Assembly: GCA_937877165.1 (NCBI GenBank)
Contig: CALEFO010000187.1
Span: 1 to 43,914, forward strand
Direction: 5' to 3'
Origin: an uncultured Lachnospiraceae bacterium
Lineage (GTDB): Bacteria > Bacillota > Clostridia > Lachnospirales > Lachnospiraceae
DNA length: 43,914 bases
The translations under genes and the position numbers were made by a program. The notes under the pieces are model-generated. The model was not told where the DNA came from. It saw nothing but the letters and a program-made list of their open reading frames with translations, and searched no databases. Positions 16,727 to 25,184 of this stretch are shown piece after piece. Position 1 is the first letter of the stretch, and every line of letters starts with the position of its first letter.

Positions 16727-16795
16727 GCTGCCGCATTCGGCAAAACCGCCTGCGCGGATTTCGCCTCAGCGGGGTATTAGTATGGATGCAGGCGG
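16727..16795. repeat. Dispersed palindromic repeat, copy A
   Basis: It shares GGCTGCCGCATTCGGC, then a CGC..GCG inverted core, then ATTTCGCCTCAGCGGGGTAT and a degenerate AGTWTGGAWGC tail with copies at 23113-23262. Here it lies in the leader of the butyrate operon. Confidence 0.75.
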
Positions 16796-16866
16796 CCGTA
16801 TCGGAAGAGTGCCGAAGGGCATTTTTCCCGCATGCCGCAGGAGAAGCTGCGGCGGAAAGGATGAAC

Positions 16867-18051
16867 ATGGCAGACAGAGTTGTTATTGCAAGCGCTTGCC
16901 GCACTGCGGTAGGCAAGATGGGCGGTGCACTTTCCACAACCCCTGCAGCTGAGCTTGGCGCAATCGTCATCAAGGAAGCCGTGAAGCGTGCAGGAATCAA
17001 GCCGGAGGACGTGGATCAGGTATTCATGGGCTGCGTCATCCAGGCAGCACAGGGACAGAATGTCGCGAGACAGAGCTCTCTGAAGGCAGGACTTCCGGTG
17101 GAGACTCCGGCAGTTACTCTGAACGTGGTATGCGGATCCGGATTGTACGCAGTAAATCTTGCAGCGGATATCATCAAGGCCGGTGAGGCTGATATCGTTG
17201 TGGCAGGCGGCACGGAGAATATGTCCATGGCTCCTTATGCACTTCCGAAGGCCCGCTTCGGATATCGCATGAACAACGGCACGCTGGTTGACTGCATGGT
17301 CAACGATGCACTGTGGGATGCATTCAATAACTACCACATGATCCAGACGGCTGATAACGTAGCAAAGCAGTGGGGCCTGACCAGAGAAGAGCTGGATGAA
17401 TTTGCTGCATGGTCTCAGACCAAGACTGCTGAGGCACAGGAAGCCGGCAAGTTTAAGGAAGAGATCGTTCCGGTTGAGATCAAGCAGAAGAAGCAGACCA
17501 TCGTCTTTGATACCGATGAAGGCCCTCGCGGCAGACAGACCGCCGCAGATATCGCAAAGCTTCGCGCAATCAATCCGGACGGTGTAACCACCGCAGGCAA
17601 TGCATCCGGAATCAATGATGGTGCAGCGGCAATCGTTGTTATGAGCGAGTCCAAGGCCAAGGAGCTGGGAATCACTCCGATGGCAGTATGGACTGCAGGC
17701 GCACTTGGCGGCGTAGATCCTTCCATCATGGGTGTCGGCCCTGTCGCAGCAACCAGAAAGGTTCTGAAGAAGACCGGACTTACCATCGATGATTTCGATC
17801 TGTATGAGGCAAACGAGGCATTCGCTGCACAGTCCGTTGCAGTTGGAAAGGACCTTGGCTTTGATATGAGCAAGCTCAACGTAAACGGCGGTGCAATCGC
17901 GATCGGACATCCGGTAGGAGCTTCCGGAGCCCGCATCCTGACCACCCTTCTGTATGCAATGAAGGACCGCGATGCGAAGCGCGGACTGGCTACCCTGTGC
18001 ATCGGCGGCGGCATGGGCTGCGCAACGGTTGTAGAGAAGTACGAAGCATAA
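16867..18051 (+). CDS. thlA: Acetyl-CoA acetyltransferase (thiolase) 1
   Basis: A 394-residue thiolase that condenses two acetyl-CoA to acetoacetyl-CoA, the first step toward butyrate. The nucleophile Cys89 lies in NVVCGSGL. The NEAFAAQ segment, the His in GGAIAIGHPVGASGA and the second Cys in CIGGGMGCA complete the active site. The start is set at MADRVVIASA, with GGAAAGG 6 nt upstream; an ATG two codons before overlaps that site. It is first in thl-crt-hbd-bcd-etfB-etfA, with the next gene 27 bp away. A second thiolase of almost equal length lies at 25185. Confidence 0.96.
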   Translation: MADRVVIASACRTAVGKMGGALSTTPAAELGAIVIKEAVKRAGIKPEDVDQVFMGCVIQAAQGQNVARQSSLKAGLPVETPAVTLNVVCGSGLYAVNLAADIIKAGEADIVVAGGTENMSMAPYALPKARFGYRMNNGTLVDCMVNDALWDAFNNYHMIQTADNVAKQWGLTREELDEFAAWSQTKTAEAQEAGKFKEEIVPVEIKQKKQTIVFDTDEGPRGRQTAADIAKLRAINPDGVTTAGNASGINDGAAAIVVMSESKAKELGITPMAVWTAGALGGVDPSIMGVGPVAATRKVLKKTGLTIDDFDLYEANEAFAAQSVAVGKDLGFDMSKLNVNGGAIAIGHPVGASGARILTTLLYAMKDRDAKRGLATLCIGGGMGCATVVEKYEA

Positions 18052-18078
18052 CATTTATTTCTGAAAGGAAGGCTTCCA

Positions 18079-18873
18079 ATGGGTTTTGTAGATTATGAAG
18101 TAGAGGGCGCGGTCGGACTGATTACCATCAATCGTCCCAAGGCGCTGAACGCATTGAACTCTCAGGTACTGGAGGATCTTGCAGCTGTCATCGACGGTGT
18201 GGACCTGAATGCAGTCCGCTGCCTGATTCTGACCGGCGCAGGCGATAAATCCTTCGTCGCAGGTGCAGACATCGGAGAGATGTCCACTCTGACCAAGGAA
18301 GAGGGCGAGGCATTCGGCAAGAAGGGAAATGATCTGTTCCGCAGAATCGAGACTCTTCCGATCCCGGTCATCGCAGCGATCAACGGTTTCGCGCTCGGCG
18401 GCGGCAATGAAATTGCTATGAGCTGTGACTTCCGCATCTGCTCTGAGAACGCAGTTTTCGGTCAGCCTGAGGTTGGCCTCGGCATCACGCCGGGCTTCGG
18501 CGGCACCCAGAGACTGGCCCGTCTCATCGGACCTGGCATGGCTAAGCAGCTGATCTATACGGCACGCAACATTAAGGCGGATGAGGCATTCCGCATCGGT
18601 CTTGTCAATCAGGTTGTGCCGCAGGAAGAGCTCCTTCCCACGGCGAAGAAGCTGGCGTCTGTGATTGCAGGAAACGCACCGATCGCAGTTCGCGCCTGCA
18701 AGGAAGCCATCAACACAGGCATTCAGCAGGAAATGGATGATGCTATCGTGACGGAGGAGAAGCTGTTCGGCTCCTGCTTTGAGTCTGAGGATCAGAAGGA
18801 AGGCATGGCGAATTTCCTCCGCAAGAAGGATGATCCTGCGAAGGTGAAGCACGTCGCATTCCAGAATAAATAA
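18079..18873 (+). CDS. crt: 3-hydroxybutyryl-CoA dehydratase (crotonase)
   Basis: A 264-residue enoyl-CoA hydratase-family enzyme that dehydrates 3-hydroxybutyryl-CoA to crotonyl-CoA. Family marks: the oxyanion-hole segments AGADIGEM and NGFALGGGNEIAMSCD, then FGQPEVGLGITPGFGGTQRL with a catalytic Glu. The length is normal. AAAGGAAGG precedes the start. Its place between thl and hbd makes the butyrate role clear. Confidence 0.96.
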   Translation: MGFVDYEVEGAVGLITINRPKALNALNSQVLEDLAAVIDGVDLNAVRCLILTGAGDKSFVAGADIGEMSTLTKEEGEAFGKKGNDLFRRIETLPIPVIAAINGFALGGGNEIAMSCDFRICSENAVFGQPEVGLGITPGFGGTQRLARLIGPGMAKQLIYTARNIKADEAFRIGLVNQVVPQEELLPTAKKLASVIAGNAPIAVRACKEAINTGIQQEMDDAIVTEEKLFGSCFESEDQKEGMANFLRKKDDPAKVKHVAFQNK

Positions 18874-18885
18874 AGAAGACACCAG

Positions 18886-18913
18886 GTGCCCGGATTCTAC
18901 GCCGGGCATCTTG
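18886..18913 (+). other. Intercistronic hairpin crt-hbd
   Basis: GGTGCCCGG and CCGGGCATC form a stem with a short loop in the 73-bp gap between crt and hbd. Only a short, impure T stretch follows. It is more likely a processing or stabilising element than a full terminator. Confidence 0.55.
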
Positions 18914-18946
18914 TCATGATAAAACTCATTTTAGGAGGAAAATCAA

Positions 18947-19822
18947 ATGAAAGTAGCAGTCATTGGTGCAGGTACCATGGGATCCGGCATTGCGCAGGCT
19001 TTTGCTCAGAGCGATGCAGTTGAGAAGGTTTATCTCTGCGATATCAAGCAGGAGTTCGCTGACGGCGGTAAGGGCAAGATCAAGAAGGCTCTGGACAAGA
19101 GAGTTGCCAAGGGCAAGATGGAACAGGCGGCAGAGGATGCTCTTCTGGATAAGATTGTTACCGGACTTTCCGACATCGCAGTAGACCCTGACCTCGTTGT
19201 TGAGGCTGTTCTGGAGAAGATGGATCTGAAGCACGAGACCTTCAAGAAGCTTCAGGACGAGATCGTGAAGAATCCGGACTGCATCTTCGCATCCAATACC
19301 TCTTCCCTTTCCATCACCGAGATCGGCGCAGGCCTTTCCAAGCCTGTTGTCGGCATGCACTTCTTCAATCCGGCTCCGGTCATGAAGCTGATCGAGGTCA
19401 TCAAGGGTGCCAACACTCCGGATGATGTTGTTGCAAAGGTAAAGGAGATCTCCGAGAAGCTCGGAAAGACTCCGGTTGAGGTCAACGAGGCAGCAGGCTT
19501 TGTTGTAAACCGCATCCTGGTTCCGATGATCAACGAGGGTATCTGTGTTTACGCTGCAGGCGTTTCTGATATCGAGGGCATCGATACTGCAATGAAGCTC
19601 GGCTGCAATCACCCGATGGGACCGCTTGAACTCGGCGACTACATCGGACTGGATATCGTTCTTGCTATCATGGATGTCATCTACAGCGAGACCCACGATT
19701 CCAAGTACGCAGCAAGCCCGCTCCTTCGCAAGATGGTCCGCGCAAAGAAGCTCGGCTGCAAGACCGGTATCGGCTTCTATGATTACAGCAATGGCCAGAA
19801 GGTTCCTACCGACAGAAAGTAA
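18947..19822 (+). CDS. hbd: 3-hydroxybutyryl-CoA dehydrogenase
   Basis: A 291-residue cytoplasmic dehydrogenase that reduces acetoacetyl-CoA to 3-hydroxybutyryl-CoA. The N-terminal Rossmann fold begins VAVIGAGTMGSGIAQAFA. The catalytic His138 lies in GMHFFNPAPVMKLIEV, and EVNEAAGFVVNRIL and HPMGPLELGDYIGLD belong to the C-terminal helical domain. AGGAGG lies upstream of the start. Codon use is strongly biased, as in its neighbours, which fits high expression. Confidence 0.97.
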   Translation: MKVAVIGAGTMGSGIAQAFAQSDAVEKVYLCDIKQEFADGGKGKIKKALDKRVAKGKMEQAAEDALLDKIVTGLSDIAVDPDLVVEAVLEKMDLKHETFKKLQDEIVKNPDCIFASNTSSLSITEIGAGLSKPVVGMHFFNPAPVMKLIEVIKGANTPDDVVAKVKEISEKLGKTPVEVNEAAGFVVNRILVPMINEGICVYAAGVSDIEGIDTAMKLGCNHPMGPLELGDYIGLDIVLAIMDVIYSETHDSKYAASPLLRKMVRAKKLGCKTGIGFYDYSNGQKVPTDRK

Positions 19823-19847
19823 TTCCGGGAAGGTTATTTCTTCCCCT

Positions 19848-19887
19848 CCTTTCCACAGCGGGCGCTCTTCTGTCTGCTGCGGAAAGG
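19848..19887 (+). other. Intercistronic hairpin hbd-bcd
   Basis: CCTTTCCACAGC and GCTGCGGAAAGG pair over 12 positions with one mismatch, around a 16-nt loop. No T tract follows. It sits in the 106-bp gap before bcd and may set relative mRNA stability. Confidence 0.55.
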
Positions 19888-19928
19888 CAGGGATTGAAAC
19901 ATATTAATGTGTAAAAGGAGAGTACAAC

Positions 19929-21089
19929 ATGGACTTTCAGTTAAGCAAAGAACATGAAATGGCAAGATCCCTTTTTAAGGATTTTGCTGAGAAGGAAGTA
20001 AAGCCCCTTGCAATCGAGGTAGATGATACCCACGAGTTCCCTCGCGAGACCGTTTCCAAGATGCAGAAGCTTGGCTTCATGGGCATCCCGATTCCGAAGG
20101 AGTACGGCGGACAGGGCTGCGATCCTCTGACCTACGTGATGTGCGTTGAGGAGCTCGCAAAGGTCTGCGGCACGACTTCCGTTATCGTTTCTGCACACAC
20201 CTCTTTGTGCTGCGATCCGATCATGACCTTCGGTACGGAAGCACAGAAGCAGAAATATCTGGTTCCCCTTGCACAGGGCAAGCTCCTTGGCGCATTCGGT
20301 CTGACTGAGCCCGGCGCCGGCACAGACGCACAGGGCGTTCAGACAAAGGCTGTTCTGTCTGAGGACGGCAAGGAATGGATCCTGAATGGCTCCAAGTGCT
20401 TCATCACCAACGGTAAGGAAGCAGATATCTATATTATCATCGCCTACACTGACATCGTTGAGGACAAGAGAGGCAGAAAGCAGAAGAAGTTCTCTGCCTT
20501 CATTGTCGAGAAGAACACTCCCGGATTCACCTTCGGCACGAAGGAGAACAAGATGGGTATCCACGGCTCCTCCACGTACGAGCTGATTTTCCAGGATATG
20601 CATATTCCGGCAGAGAACCTTCTCGGTGCAAGAGGAAAGGGCTTCCCGATCGCCATGCACACACTGGACGGCGGCCGTATCGGTATCGCTGCACAGGCAC
20701 TTGGCCTTGCAGAGGGTGCTCTTGACCGCACCATTGCTTATGTCAAGGAGAGAAAGCAGTTCGGCAGATCCATCGCACAGTTCCAGAATACGCAGTTCCA
20801 GCTTGCCAACATGGCAACGCAGGTCGAGGCTGCCAAGCTTCTGGTATATCAGGCTGCTGATGCCAAGAAGAAGAAAGACCGCTATTCCGTCGAGGCTGCC
20901 AAGGCAAAGCTCTTCGCAGCAGAGACTGCAATGAAGGTTACGACCGAGTGCGTGCAGCTCTTCGGCGGCTACGGCTACATCAAGGAATACGAAGTAGAGC
21001 GTATGATGCGTGATGCGAAGATCACTGAGATCTACGAAGGAACATCTGAGGTTCAGCGCATGGTTATTTCCGGAGATCTTCTGAAGTAA
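19929..21089 (+). CDS. bcd: Butyryl-CoA dehydrogenase
   Basis: A 386-residue acyl-CoA dehydrogenase. With EtfAB it reduces crotonyl-CoA to butyryl-CoA, a step that in clostridia is coupled to ferredoxin reduction by electron bifurcation. Seen: FGLTEPGAGTDA and FITNGKEADIYI around the FAD site, RKQFGRSIAQFQ, ECVQLFGGYGYIKEY and the catalytic Glu370 in IYEGTSEVQRM. The length is standard. The start follows AAAAGGAGAGTACAAC. etfB begins 28 bp after its end. Confidence 0.96.
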   Translation: MDFQLSKEHEMARSLFKDFAEKEVKPLAIEVDDTHEFPRETVSKMQKLGFMGIPIPKEYGGQGCDPLTYVMCVEELAKVCGTTSVIVSAHTSLCCDPIMTFGTEAQKQKYLVPLAQGKLLGAFGLTEPGAGTDAQGVQTKAVLSEDGKEWILNGSKCFITNGKEADIYIIIAYTDIVEDKRGRKQKKFSAFIVEKNTPGFTFGTKENKMGIHGSSTYELIFQDMHIPAENLLGARGKGFPIAMHTLDGGRIGIAAQALGLAEGALDRTIAYVKERKQFGRSIAQFQNTQFQLANMATQVEAAKLLVYQAADAKKKKDRYSVEAAKAKLFAAETAMKVTTECVQLFGGYGYIKEYEVERMMRDAKITEIYEGTSEVQRMVISGDLLK

Positions 21090-21117
21090 TTCGATTCTGA
21101 CTATAAGGAGAAAACAT

Positions 21118-21909
21118 ATGAAAGTAGTAGTTTGCGTAAAGCAGGTTCCCGATACAAAGGGTGGCGTTAAGTTCAAACCCGATGGAACGCTGGACAGAGC
21201 TGCTATGCTTGCCATCATGAACCCGGATGACAAGGCAGGTCTGGAGGCAGCGCTTCGTTTAAAGGATCAGTATGGCGCGGAGGTTACTGTTCTGACCATG
21301 GGCCTTCCGAAGGCAGACGCAGTTCTGCGCGAGGCATTTGCAATGGGCGCTGACAAGGGTATTCTGGTTACTGACCGTGTTCTTGGCGGTGCAGATACAT
21401 GGGCTACTTCCCAGACCATCGCAGGCGCACTCAGAAACCTGGATTATGATCTGATCATCACCGGCCGTCAGGCAATCGATGGTGATACCGCTCAGGTTGG
21501 CCCTCAGATTTCCGAGCACCTTCACCTGCCGCTGATTTCCTATGCAGAGGAGCTTTCTGTTGATGAGAAGGAAGGCACGGTAACCGTAAAGCGTCAGTAT
21601 GATGACGGATATCATATCGTAAAGGCGAAGATGCCTTGCCTTGTTACCTGCCTCGCTGAGCTGAACGAGCCTCGTTACATGACTCCCGGCGGAATCTTTG
21701 ACGCATTCCAGAAGGAAGTTACCGTATGGGGAAGAAAAGATCTGAAGGATGTGGAAGATTCCAACATCGGTAAGGCTGGCTCCCCGACTGTTATCGCCAA
21801 GGCTTCTGACAAGGTTGCCAAGGGCAAGGGCGTGAAGGTTGTTCCGGATTCACCCGAAGAGGCAGCTGACTACATCGTAAACGTACTGAACGAGAAGCAC
21901 GTGATCTAA
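21118..21909 (+). CDS. etfB: Electron transfer flavoprotein subunit beta
   Basis: A 263-residue EtfB. The N terminus VVVCVKQVPDTKGGVKF and the motif TGRQAIDGDTAQVGPQ (nucleotide binding) are typical. In Bcd-Etf complexes of clostridia the beta subunit holds the bifurcating FAD; that role here is inferred from the operon. AAGGAGAAAACAT lies before the start, and etfA follows after 15 bp. Confidence 0.97.
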   Translation: MKVVVCVKQVPDTKGGVKFKPDGTLDRAAMLAIMNPDDKAGLEAALRLKDQYGAEVTVLTMGLPKADAVLREAFAMGADKGILVTDRVLGGADTWATSQTIAGALRNLDYDLIITGRQAIDGDTAQVGPQISEHLHLPLISYAEELSVDEKEGTVTVKRQYDDGYHIVKAKMPCLVTCLAELNEPRYMTPGGIFDAFQKEVTVWGRKDLKDVEDSNIGKAGSPTVIAKASDKVAKGKGVKVVPDSPEEAADYIVNVLNEKHVI

Positions 21910-21924
21910 CAGGAGGAAGAAACA

Positions 21925-22980
21925 ATGGCATTAGAGGATTACAAAGGAGTATTTATCTTTGCTCAGCAGGTTGATAACAAGATCAGCCCCATTGCTTTGG
22001 AGCTTCTGGGCAAAGCCAATGATCTGGCAAAGGATCTGGACGACAAGACTGTTACCGCTGTCCTGATCGGATCCGGAGTAAAGGATCTTGCAGACGAGCT
22101 GGCAGCATACGGCGCAGACCGCGTCATCGTTGTAGATGATCCGGAGCTGAAGGATTACCGCACGGAGCCTTACGCACATGCACTGGCATCGGTTGTGAAG
22201 GAATTCAAGCCGGAAATCCTTCTGGTTGGCGCTACGGCAATCGGCCGTGATCTTGGCCCCCGCGTATCTGCAAGAGTTCACACCGGACTTACGGCAGACT
22301 GCACACAGCTGGAGATCGGTGACTTCCCGCTGATCGCTGTTCCCGGACAGGAGCAGAAGCATAAGCAACTCCTGATGACCCGTCCTGCATTCGGCGGCAA
22401 CACCATCGCTACCATTGCGTGCCCGGATTACCGTCCGCAGATGGCCACCGTTCGCCCTGGCGTTATGCAGAAGCTGACTCCCGATACCAGCCGTAAGGCA
22501 GAGGTTGTGGAGTACAACCCTGGATTCGTTCCGGACAGCTGCTACACGGAAATTGTCAAGATCGTGAAGGAAGTTTCTTCCGTTGCTGATATTCAGGCAG
22601 CAAAGATTCTGGTTTCCGGTGGCCGCGGAGTCGGCAGCGCTGAGAATTTCAAGCTGCTCGATGATCTTGCAGAGGTTCTTCACGGAACGGTATCCTGCTC
22701 CCGTGCAGTTGTAGATGCTGGCTGGAAGCCGAAGGATCTGCAGGTCGGCCAGACCGGTAAGACTGTTCGTCCTCATGTATACTTTGCAATCGGCATCTCT
22801 GGTGCAATTCAGCACGTCGCAGGTATGGAAGAGTCTGATATCATCATTGCGATCAACAAGGATGAGAATGCTCCGATCTTCGATGTTGCAGACTACGGCA
22901 TTGTCGGCGATCTGAACAAGGTTGTTCCGATTCTGACGGAGAAGCTGAAGGCTGCCATTGCTGCAAAGGCAGGCGCATAA
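21925..22980 (+). CDS. etfA: Electron transfer flavoprotein subunit alpha
   Basis: A 351-residue EtfA, partner of EtfB. The C-terminal FAD domain shows SGGRGVGSAENF, GQTGKTVRPHVYFAIGISGA, IQHVAGMEES and INKDENAPIFDVADYGIVGD. The start has AGGAGGAAGAAACA upstream. It is the last gene of the butyrate operon; a strong terminator lies 68 bp on. Confidence 0.97.
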   Translation: MALEDYKGVFIFAQQVDNKISPIALELLGKANDLAKDLDDKTVTAVLIGSGVKDLADELAAYGADRVIVVDDPELKDYRTEPYAHALASVVKEFKPEILLVGATAIGRDLGPRVSARVHTGLTADCTQLEIGDFPLIAVPGQEQKHKQLLMTRPAFGGNTIATIACPDYRPQMATVRPGVMQKLTPDTSRKAEVVEYNPGFVPDSCYTEIVKIVKEVSSVADIQAAKILVSGGRGVGSAENFKLLDDLAEVLHGTVSCSRAVVDAGWKPKDLQVGQTGKTVRPHVYFAIGISGAIQHVAGMEESDIIIAINKDENAPIFDVADYGIVGDLNKVVPILTEKLKAAIAAKAGA

Positions 22981-23048
22981 TTTCAGAAAAGCTGTTCCGG
23001 CAGGTCCGTGATCTGCGGAGTGACCGGAAGAGAAGAACAGACAAAGAG

Positions 23049-23075
23049 GCGGGCCGCGCATGCGGCCCGCTTTTT
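23049..23075 (+). terminator. Terminator of the butyrate operon
   Basis: GCGGGCCGC and GCGGCCCGC form a perfect 9-bp GC stem around GCAT, followed by TTTTT. Confidence 0.93.
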
Positions 23076-23112
23076 GTATCTCGCCGGCAGGTGGCTTATA
23101 ATACATCAGAGT

Positions 23113-23262
23113 GAAATCGCCTTCGCGAATTTCGCCTCAGCGGGGTATAAGTTTGGAAGCGACATCGATATGTCGCGTCCAAACAGCAGCATCGGTGCTG
23201 GCGCACCGGCTGCCGCATTCGGCGGAATCGCTTTCGCGAATTTCGCCTCAGCGGGGTAGAAG
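23113..23262. repeat. Composite palindromic repeat, copies B and C
   Basis: Copy B (23113-23160) and copy C (23208-23262) share GCGAATTTCGCCTCAGCGGG with each other exactly, and with copy A at 16727 with a few changes. Between them lie two hairpins: GTTTGGA..GCGACAT / ATGTCGC..TCCAAAC (about 23151-23184) and CGGTGC-TGGC-GCACCG (about 23193-23208). The block resembles REP/BIME-type elements. Confidence 0.75.
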
Positions 23263-23304
23263 GATAAGTGCCGCAGGACAGTAAGCGGCAGGAAAGGGTG
23301 GAAT

Positions 23305-24168
23305 GTGAAACGACTGCTGACGGTGCAGGACATTTCCTGCGTTGGAAAATGCTCTCTGACGGTGGCGCTGCCGATTGTCTCTGTGATGGGGGTGGAGACC
23401 TGCCCGCTGCCGACGGCGCTTCTGTCCGGTCACACGGCATTTTCCCACTTTTCCTTCCGGGATCTCACGGATGAAATTCCGAAAATCGAGGACGCGTGGG
23501 GGAAGGAGAACATATCCTTTGATACGATAGAAAGCGGATATCTTGGCTCCATTCGTCAGATTGAACTGGTACGTGAGCTCGGAAAAAAGTTCAGGAAAAG
23601 TGCGAGCTGCCTTCAGATCGTGGATCCTGCAATGGCGGACGGCGGCAAGCTGTACACCGGCTTCTCACAGGAATTTGTGGCAGCGATGCGAGAGCTGTGT
23701 AGGGATGCGGATGTCATTGTCCCGAATCTGACGGAGGCGTGTCTTCTGACGGGGAGGGTTTACCGGGAAGATGCGGATCCTGATTTCTGGAAAGAAGTAC
23801 TGGCGGACCTTGCCGGACTCGGCTGCCGGGATGTGATTGTGACCGGCTTCCGAAAGGCGGATGGAATCGGTGTGATGTCTCTCCATCAGGAGAACGGGAA
23901 GACGACCTGCGGAACCTATCTGAATGAGCGGCTTCCGGAGAGTTTTCACGGGACAGGAGATATTTTTGCAAGTGTTCTGTCCGGCGCGCTGACACGCGGA
24001 TGGCCGCTGCAGGAGGCTCAGAAGCTTGCGGTGGATTTCACACTGGAGTGCATCCGAAGGACCATGGAGGACCCGCAGAGGCGCTTCTACGGTGTGAATT
24101 TCGAGCAGGCTCTTCCGATGCTGCTCGGGAGGATGAATAAGGCAGAGCAAGAAAAGGGACAAGCCTGA
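23305..24168 (+). CDS. Pyridoxal/pyridoxamine kinase
   Basis: A 287-residue kinase of the PdxK/PdxY group in the ribokinase superfamily. It phosphorylates B6 vitamers in salvage of pyridoxal 5'-phosphate. Seen: VQDISCVGKCSLTVALPI and TALLSGHTAFSHFSF at the N terminus, the DPAMADGGKLYTGF segment, IVPNLTEACLLTG, and the anion-hole/catalytic ESFHGTGDIFASVLSGAL with Asp. The start is GTG, with GGAAAGGGTGG upstream. Related ThiD-type kinases are an alternative, but VGKCS and the length fit PdxK/PdxY. The following ybaK gene is 59 bp away. Confidence 0.9.
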   Translation: MKRLLTVQDISCVGKCSLTVALPIVSVMGVETCPLPTALLSGHTAFSHFSFRDLTDEIPKIEDAWGKENISFDTIESGYLGSIRQIELVRELGKKFRKSASCLQIVDPAMADGGKLYTGFSQEFVAAMRELCRDADVIVPNLTEACLLTGRVYREDADPDFWKEVLADLAGLGCRDVIVTGFRKADGIGVMSLHQENGKTTCGTYLNERLPESFHGTGDIFASVLSGALTRGWPLQEAQKLAVDFTLECIRRTMEDPQRRFYGVNFEQALPMLLGRMNKAEQEKGQA

Positions 24169-24227
24169 TCCGGAAGAAACGGACCGCGGATGCTTTTAAA
24201 ACGCCGGCCGGTATAAAAAGGGCGTGA

Positions 24228-24737
24228 ATGACGAAAAGAAAGAGTGACACAATGGCGAAAAAGGAAAAGGAAGTAAAGACAAATGCAATGCGCATTCTGG
24301 ACCGGCTGAAGATCAGCTATACGCATCAGTCCTACGAGGCAGGAGATTTCGTGGACGGAGTGCAGACGGCGGACAAGCTGGGACTTCCACATGAGCTGGT
24401 GTATAAGACACTGGTGACGGTTGGAAATGACAGGGAGCATTATGTGTTCGTGATTCCGATTGAAAAGGAGCTGGATCTGAAGAAGTGTGCAAGAGCTGTC
24501 GGAGCGAAGTCCGTGGAAATGATCCATGTGAAGGACCTTTTTCATCTGACGGGTTACATGCGGGGCGGCTGCACCTCCATCGGTATGAAGAAGCAGTTTG
24601 TGACAAGGGTGGATGCTTCTGCAAAGAGCCTGGAGAAAATGTATGTCAGCGGCGGGAAGATCGGCTGCCAGATCTGCCTTGCGCCGCAGGATCTTCTGAA
24701 AGCGGACGGCGGAGAATTTGCGGATCTGTGCATGTAA
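24228..24737 (+). CDS. ybaK: Cys-tRNA(Pro)/Cys-tRNA(Cys) deacylase YbaK
   Basis: A 169-residue protein of the YbaK/EbsC family, which hydrolyses Cys mischarged on tRNA-Pro in trans. Seen: NAMRILDRLKISYTHQSYEA, the KTLVTVGNDREHYVFVIPIE segment with the conserved Lys, KCARAVGAKSVEM, and TGYMRGGCTSIGMKKQF. A second ATG at 24252 (MAKKEKEVKTNA) is as likely a start as 24228. Downstream, the remnant of an unrelated gene begins almost at once. Confidence 0.92.
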   Translation: MTKRKSDTMAKKEKEVKTNAMRILDRLKISYTHQSYEAGDFVDGVQTADKLGLPHELVYKTLVTVGNDREHYVFVIPIEKELDLKKCARAVGAKSVEMIHVKDLFHLTGYMRGGCTSIGMKKQFVTRVDASAKSLEKMYVSGGKIGCQICLAPQDLLKADGGEFADLCM

Positions 24738-24753
24738 ATTGATTTGTTTCGGC

Positions 24754-25160
24754 ATGGAAGAAGACGGTCTGGATTTCACCGGGGCATACGACATGCTCAC
24801 ATGGGTCATTTCGGAACTATATAAAAGACATTTGTATCTTCTGGACAGCGACAAGATAGATAACACCGATAAGGACATTGCTAAACAGTTAGTGCGGGGG
24901 AATGCTTCCTTGAAGGATACGAAAGGAAGCTTGATACTTGAAACGCTGATGGCTGGCGGCTGCATCGTGCAGCGTGCGGATGAAAACCTGACCTATGATT
25001 ATCTGCATTCCTCGGAGGATAATCTCTGGAGCATGTTGTACCTGACGGGGTACTTGACGAAGGCTCGTGAAGATGATTATGAGGATGAACTGCCGGATGG
25101 CACGGACCGCCTCGAATTTATCTATAGAAAGTCTTATAATAGGGAAAGCAGACAGACTGC
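24754..25160 (+). pseudogene. Fragment of an AAA-ATPase-like/DUF1703 protein
   Basis: The translated segment contains AKQLVRGNASLKDTKG, LILETLMAGGCIVQRADENL and SSEDNLWSMLYLTGYLTKA. These words are typical of the C-terminal part of the AAA-ATPase_like domain in the large multi-copy family that also carries a DUF1703 (PD-(D/E)XK-like) C terminus. The Walker A/B part and the nuclease-like C terminus are both missing, and intact members have about 500-550 residues. The frame has no ribosome site and runs on into the next gene. I read it as a decayed remnant left between ybaK and the second thiolase. Confidence 0.7.
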
Positions 25161-25184
25161 ATCATTAGCATGGAGGGTAAAACA

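Larger units (their letters stand above)
16510..16866. other. Intergenic region with promoter, structured leader and repeat copy
   Basis: This 357-bp stretch holds the strong promoter of the butyrate operon (16567-16595) and a leader of about 265 nt. In the leader, GCCGCT pairs with AGCGGC around an inner CCGGCAGCTGCCGG palindrome (about 16632-16683). One copy of a dispersed repeat lies at 16727-16795. No coding region is supported. Confidence 0.7.
22981..23304. other. Intergenic region with terminator and composite repeat
   Basis: This 324-bp stretch holds the operon terminator (23049-23075) and a 150-bp composite repeat block (23113-23262). The small open frames across it encode only repeat-derived words such as AFANFASAG twice and are not credible genes. 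Confidence 0.75.

Noticed and set aside
21931..23106. A 391-residue minus-strand open frame opposite etfA
   Set aside because: It is a shadow of etfA and reads through the strong terminator at 23049.
23100..23270. CRISPR array at the repeat block
   Set aside because: There are only two spaced copies, with palindromic spacers and a third diverged copy 6 kb away; no cas genes are present.
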